Positions 60,476 through 64,000 of a stretch of 64,000 nucleotides of DNA are shown piece by piece. Source of the stretch: Actinobacillus sp. Its GTDB lineage: Bacteria; Pseudomonadota; Gammaproteobacteria; Enterobacterales; Pasteurellaceae. The position numbers and the translations under genes were made by a program. The notes beneath the pieces were generated by a model, which was given only the letters and a program-made list of their open reading frames with translations, was not told the DNA's origin and did not search any database. Location: the NCBI GenBank assembly GCA_020026075.1, contig JAHHQZ010000001.1:62001-126000 (forward strand), read 5' to 3'. Position 1 is the stretch's first letter; each line of letters starts with the position of its first letter.

Positions 60476-61451
60476 TTTCCTTTTCCAATAATATCAATGT
60501 TGTAAAAAATTTTTCTAATGCTTGGAGCTGTGCAGTGGCACTCTCTAAATCATTAAACCGTTTGCGGAAATCAGAATTCGGCGAAATTGCCTCTATGTAC
60601 CAAGCCACGTGCTTACGTGCCACACGATAGCCTTTTTGCTCACCGTAAAATTGGTGCAAATGTCGAATATGCGCTAGCACATCTGCACATTTTTGTTCCA
60701 GCGTAATAGGGACTATTGGTTGCCCTAAAAGTTCCCCCACAACATCTTGAAACAGCCACGGATTCCCCAATGCCGCACGGCCAATCATTATGCCGTCCGC
60801 TTTGGTGTAATCTAAAACCGCTCTCGCCTCTGTGGCGCTGGTAATATCGCCATTGGCGATAATCGGTAAGCTTACCTGTGATTTCACCGCTTTAATACTG
60901 TCGTATTCCGCACGCCCTTTAAACAAACAGTCTCTCGTTCGACCATGAATGGTTAAAGCTGCAATGCCAGCTTGCTCGGCAATTTTAGCAATTTCCACAC
61001 AATTCTGATTTTCTTTATTCCACCCTGTTCGTATTTTCAGGGTAACAGGGACATCCACCGCCTTGACCACTTGTTGCAAAATTTTCTCCACTAGGGAGGG
61101 ATATTGCAATAAAGCCGAACCGGCTAGCTTGCGGTTCACTTTCTTTGCAGGGCAACCCATATTGATGTCAATAAGGTTTGCACCGTATTGCACGTTAATC
61201 TGGGCGGCTTGTGCCATTTCCAAAGGATCCGATCCCGCAATTTGCACTGCGTTAATGGTCTCTGAAGGCACGGCTTGCAACCGCAGTCGTGATTTTTCCG
61301 TGTGCCATACCTTGGGATTGCTCGACATCATTTCTGAGAATGTCAAGCCAGCGCCATATTGACAACACAGTTGGCGAAAGGGTTGATCCGTAATGCCTGC
61401 CATCGGGGCTAAAAACACAGGATTTTTTAACTGATACGAACCAATGCGCAT
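60459..61451 (-). CDS. dusB: tRNA-dihydrouridine synthase B
   Basis: The 330-residue flavoenzyme reduces uridine in tRNA. It has [14 protein letters not shown], the catalytic cysteine in [21 protein letters not shown], the FMN-binding [18 protein letters not shown] and [10 protein letters not shown]. The length is close to E. coli DusB (321). It is first gene of dusB-fis; an intrinsic terminator lies 25 bp before its start. Confidence 0.96.
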   Translation of the reverse strand: MRIGSYQLKNPVFLAPMAGITDQPFRQLCCQYGAGLTFSEMMSSNPKVWHTEKSRLRLQAVPSETINAVQIAGSDPLEMAQAAQINVQYGANLIDINMGCPAKKVNRKLAGSALLQYPSLVEKILQQVVKAVDVPVTLKIRTGWNKENQNCVEIAKIAEQAGIAALTIHGRTRDCLFKGRAEYDSIKAVKSQVSLPIIANGDITSATEARAVLDYTKADGIMIGRAALGNPWLFQDVVGELLGQPIVPITLEQKCADVLAHIRHLHQFYGEQKGYRVARKHVAWYIEAISPNSDFRKRFNDLESATAQLQALEKFFTTLILLEKENARTT

Positions 61452-61473
61452 CTTTTTCTCCGTTATTCATAGA

Positions 61474-61499
61474 TAAAAAAGCAACCGTTTTTGGTTGCT
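61474..61499 (-). terminator. Terminator-like hairpin in the dusB-fis leader
   Basis: A 7-bp stem AGCAACC/GGTTGCT with a 6-nt loop and six T on the minus strand, 23 bp before the dusB start codon. The remaining 200 bp up to the next repeat are AT-rich and must hold the promoter if the hairpin is an attenuator. Confidence 0.7.
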
Positions 61500-61705
61500 A
61501 TTTAATCGTTTTTCAGCCTAATGGCAAGGGGCGCATGATACGCATTTTTTATACGTTTATCAAGTGTGTTTTTTAATCAATTTATGAAAATTTACGCATT
61601 TTTTTAAAATTTTTATGCACTCTATACCGTTTATAGGCTAGATAATTATTCAGTGATACAAAATCATAAAATTTGTTGAATAAACAAACGGTATGCCGCA
61701 AAAAC

Positions 61706-61753
61706 AAAAGGCCGGAATTTTTGTCAAAATTTTGTCAAAAATTCCGGCCTTGC
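61706..61753. repeat. Inverted GGYYGGAATWTT pair downstream of der
   Basis: Forward arm GGCCGGAATTTT (from 61710) and reverse arm AAAATTCCGGCC (from 61739), with AAGG/CCTT flanks; textbook copy with the TTTTGTCAAAATTTTGTC core. It probably ends the der transcript. Confidence 0.92.
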
Positions 61754-61782
61754 CCATTAGGATATACCACTATTTTTTGCGG

Positions 61783-63351
61783 TTATTTTTTACTTTTCTT
61801 AATAAATTTCATCAAACGTTTGCGTTTGCGCAGTTGGTTTGGTGTGAGTTTATTGCGACGGCCTGCGAATGGGTTGTCGCCTTCTTGGAAAAGCAGACGG
61901 ATTGGCGAGCCGATGATTTTTAAGCTTTTACGGAAATAGTTGGATAAATAGCGTTTGTAGCTTTCTGGCAGTTTATCCATTTGGTTACCGTGAATGACGA
62001 TAATCGGTGGATTATAGCCGCCTGGATGGGCGTATTTAAGCTTAATGCGGCGACCGTTAGCCAGCGGCGGCTGGTGTTCTTCGGTGGCCATTTGTAAAAT
62101 GCGTGTGAGCATTGAAGTGGTCATTTTTTGCGTGGCGCATTGGTAGGCTTCCGTGATGGATTTAAACAAATTGCCCACGCCGCTGCCGTGTAAGGCGGAA
62201 ATAAAATGAATGCGTGCAAAATCGATGAAACCTAAACGGCGATCGAGCTCGTTTTTCACTTGATCTTTAATGTCTTGATCCAAGCCGTCCCATTTGTTCA
62301 CCACGATAACCAAGGATTTTCCAGCGTTCAAAATAAAGCCTAGCAAAGAAAGATCCTGATCGGAAATACCTTCACGTGCGTCAATGGTGAGCAAGCAAAC
62401 ATTCGCATCTTCAATGGCTTGCAAGGTTTTAATGACCGAGAATTTTTCCACTGCTAGGCGAACTTTGCCACGTTTGCGCACCCCTGCGGTATCGATGATG
62501 GTGTAATGTTGCCCGTCACGTTCCATTGGAATGTAAATGCTGTCGCGCGTGGTGCCTGGCATATCGTAAACCACCACACGATCTTCGCCGAGAATGCGGT
62601 TAGTGAGCGTAGACTTCCCTACATTTGGGCGACCAACGATGGCGATTTTGATGTTTTTATTGGCAGGATCTTCTTCTTTGGCTGCATCTAAAATTTCATC
62701 AAGCAAGGCAGCATCTTCTTCGCTATCAGCGTTAAATTGCCATTCATCGGATGCTTGAATGTCGCTATATTCGGTGTCGTTTTCTTGTTCAGTTTCGCTT
62801 TGCGTTTGTTCGTGTTTTTCTGCCAATGGTGCGAGTAAGTTTTCAATTAAGCTATTTACGCCACGCCCTTGACTGGCGGCGATTTGTGCCATTTCGCCTA
62901 AGCCTAATTGATAAAATTCTGCACAGTGGGAATCGGCATCGATGCCGTCAATTTTGTTTGCTACTAAAATCGTGGTTTTATTTTGGCGTTGGCGTAAATA
63001 TTGCGCAATGCCGATATCCGCTGGTAAAAGCCCTGCACGAGCGTCCACTAAGAAAAGCACAATGTCCGCTTCTTCAATTGCGGCAAGGGATTGCTCTGCC
63101 ATTTTTTCTTCCACGCCTTCTTCGCTGCCGTCAATACCGCCAGTGTCGATGACGAGAAAATCGTAGCCGTTGACGTGAGCGTGGCCGTATTTGCGATCAC
63201 GCGTTAAACCTGGAAAATCCGCCACCAGCGCATCACGAGTGCGTGTTAGACGGTTAAATAATGTGGATTTGCCCACGTTTGGGCGACCAACCAGTGCCAC
63301 CACAGGCATTTTTTTGGGTTCACTGGGGTGAGAAATGTGTGTATCTGTCAT
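61783..63351 (-). CDS. der: Ribosome-assembly GTPase Der (EngA)
   Basis: The 522-residue protein has two G domains in tandem, each with GRPNVGKST. They are joined by an acidic linker (about 165-235, rich in Glu/Asp/Gln) that is longer than in E. coli (490 residues). A KH-like C-terminal domain follows (about 405-522) with a very basic tail. It acts in 50S assembly. The start at 63351 has AAAGGA; an internal ATG 14 codons later is less likely. Confidence 0.97.
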   Translation of the reverse strand: MTDTHISHPSEPKKMPVVALVGRPNVGKSTLFNRLTRTRDALVADFPGLTRDRKYGHAHVNGYDFLVIDTGGIDGSEEGVEEKMAEQSLAAIEEADIVLFLVDARAGLLPADIGIAQYLRQRQNKTTILVANKIDGIDADSHCAEFYQLGLGEMAQIAASQGRGVNSLIENLLAPLAEKHEQTQSETEQENDTEYSDIQASDEWQFNADSEEDAALLDEILDAAKEEDPANKNIKIAIVGRPNVGKSTLTNRILGEDRVVVYDMPGTTRDSIYIPMERDGQHYTIIDTAGVRKRGKVRLAVEKFSVIKTLQAIEDANVCLLTIDAREGISDQDLSLLGFILNAGKSLVIVVNKWDGLDQDIKDQVKNELDRRLGFIDFARIHFISALHGSGVGNLFKSITEAYQCATQKMTTSMLTRILQMATEEHQPPLANGRRIKLKYAHPGGYNPPIIVIHGNQMDKLPESYKRYLSNYFRKSLKIIGSPIRLLFQEGDNPFAGRRNKLTPNQLRKRKRLMKFIKKSKK

Positions 63352-63441
63352 AATTTATCCTTTCAACAAATTCGTTATAAAAATGGCGTGATTATAACGA
63401 ATAACCACGCCCAACCCTATTCTTTTATCGTTGCGCTGCGT

Positions 63442-64000
63442 TTAGCAAACAAAGACTTTTTGCCAAAAGTCGATGTCTTGATTGCCCAGCATAATGAAAT
63501 TTGGGTTTATTAAACTTTCTCGTGCGTTGTAGGTTAAGGGTTTGTTCGGCTGAAAACCTTGTGAGAAATCCAGCACCGTACCGCCAATTTCTTGCAAAAT
63601 AATTTCAGCCGCCGCCGTGTCCCATTCGCCCGTATCGCCTAAACGCACGTAGCAATCGGCGATATTATCTGCCACAAGGGCTGACTTCACACCGCTGGAA
63701 CCAACAACGGTGATTTGATAATTCAATGCAGGATTAAGGTATGGTTTTAAGCGAGAGGCTGTGCTGTTACCAACAACGATACGAATAGGATCTAAAATTG
63801 GGCGTGGGCGAAGCCTTTCCACACCTGCTGGGGTTTGTTTAAATGCACCGTTGTCTTTGCTTGCATAAAAAGTCATTTGCTCTAAGGGCAAATGGATAGT
63901 ACCTAAAATGGGGCGAAATTCCCCGTTTGTGCGTTCCATTAAAGCGATGAGAATGGCGAATTTACCCGTTCGTTTAATGAATTGCTGTGTGCCGTCCAGC
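63442..64000 (-). CDS. cysQ: 3'(2'),5'-bisphosphate nucleotidase CysQ (partial, N-terminus outside window)
   Basis: The frame runs from a stop at 63442 through the window edge. At the edge it reads LDGTQQFIKRTGKFAILIALM, the metal-binding LDGT motif of the inositol-monophosphatase family in the CysQ form. The C-terminal part has GEWDTAAAEIILQEIGG, the family motif for the second metal and substrate. CysQ removes 3'-phosphoadenosine-5'-phosphate made in sulfate assimilation. About 80-90 residues are missing. An internal ATG at 63939 is not the start. Confidence 0.88.
   Translation of the reverse strand, partial: LDGTQQFIKRTGKFAILIALMERTNGEFRPILGTIHLPLEQMTFYASKDNGAFKQTPAGVERLRPRPILDPIRIVVGNSTASRLKPYLNPALNYQITVVGSSGVKSALVADNIADCYVRLGDTGEWDTAAAEIILQEIGGTVLDFSQGFQPNKPLTYNARESLINPNFIMLGNQDIDFWQKVFVC

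Overview
The window is an ordinary-looking stretch of a gammaproteobacterial chromosome. It is most likely from a member of the Pasteurellaceae, but I cannot name the genus. The reasons are gene content and local order that match that family: ppiB/cysS divergent, alaA beside menF-menD, artPIQM, tehB with a cupin-like N-terminal domain, a short PabB without a tryptophan-binding domain, dusB-fis, and initiator tRNA-rimP-nusA-infB-rbfA-truB. Base composition looks like the low forties in percent G+C. Almost everything is core housekeeping. No phage, IS element, CRISPR array or rRNA operon is visible.

Layout. 0-5.5 kb: end of a pabC-like gene, pabB and pabA (folate), mreBCD (cell shape) and an unrecognised lipoprotein. 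5.5-11 kb: a Tol-Pal cluster in permuted order (tolB-pal-ybgC-tolQ-tolR-tolA) and a HAD phosphatase. 11.2-16.9 kb: tmRNA, trpR, maeB, sodA, pepD. 17-20.6 kb: gpt and the arginine transporter artPIQM. 20.7-27.5 kb: pldA, glnD, uvrC, a DnaA-box-rich gap, tehB. 27.5-34.9 kb: truB, rbfA, infB, nusA, rimP, initiator tRNA, a 45-residue lipoprotein and a kinase-like gene. 35-41 kb: a DUF1439 protein, thrS, msrC, and a Slam/surface-lipoprotein pair. 41-46.8 kb: a DnaJ-like protein without zinc finger, dnaK, rep, tRNA-Ser and two tRNA-Arg. 46.9-56.5 kb: yjjP-yjjB-folA, trxA, dapB, menD, menF, alaA, ppiB, cysS. 56.6-64 kb: mfd, fis, dusB, der and a truncated cysQ.

The most unusual signal is not a gene. 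A short motif, roughly AGGYYGGAATWTT followed by AT tracts about one helical turn apart, occurs about 35 times by hand count in 64 kb. It lies in inverted pairs in many intergenic gaps, and as single copies or pairs inside glnD, rep, menF, dapB and the 3' end of pabA. The known Pasteurellaceae uptake cores (AAGTGCGGT, ACAAGCGGT) are nearly absent by eye. The density, placement and flanking AT tracts resemble a DNA uptake signal sequence of a type I do not know.

Other points of interest are the permuted tol cluster with a motif pair at its junction, a zinc-finger-less J protein paired with dnaK, a Slam secretion pair, a DnaA-box cluster after uvrC, an exact FNR-consensus box before sodA, a CRP-like site before maeB, possible ARG boxes before artP, and terminator-containing leaders before thrS, dusB-fis and rimP. 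Coordinates and counts were made by eye.
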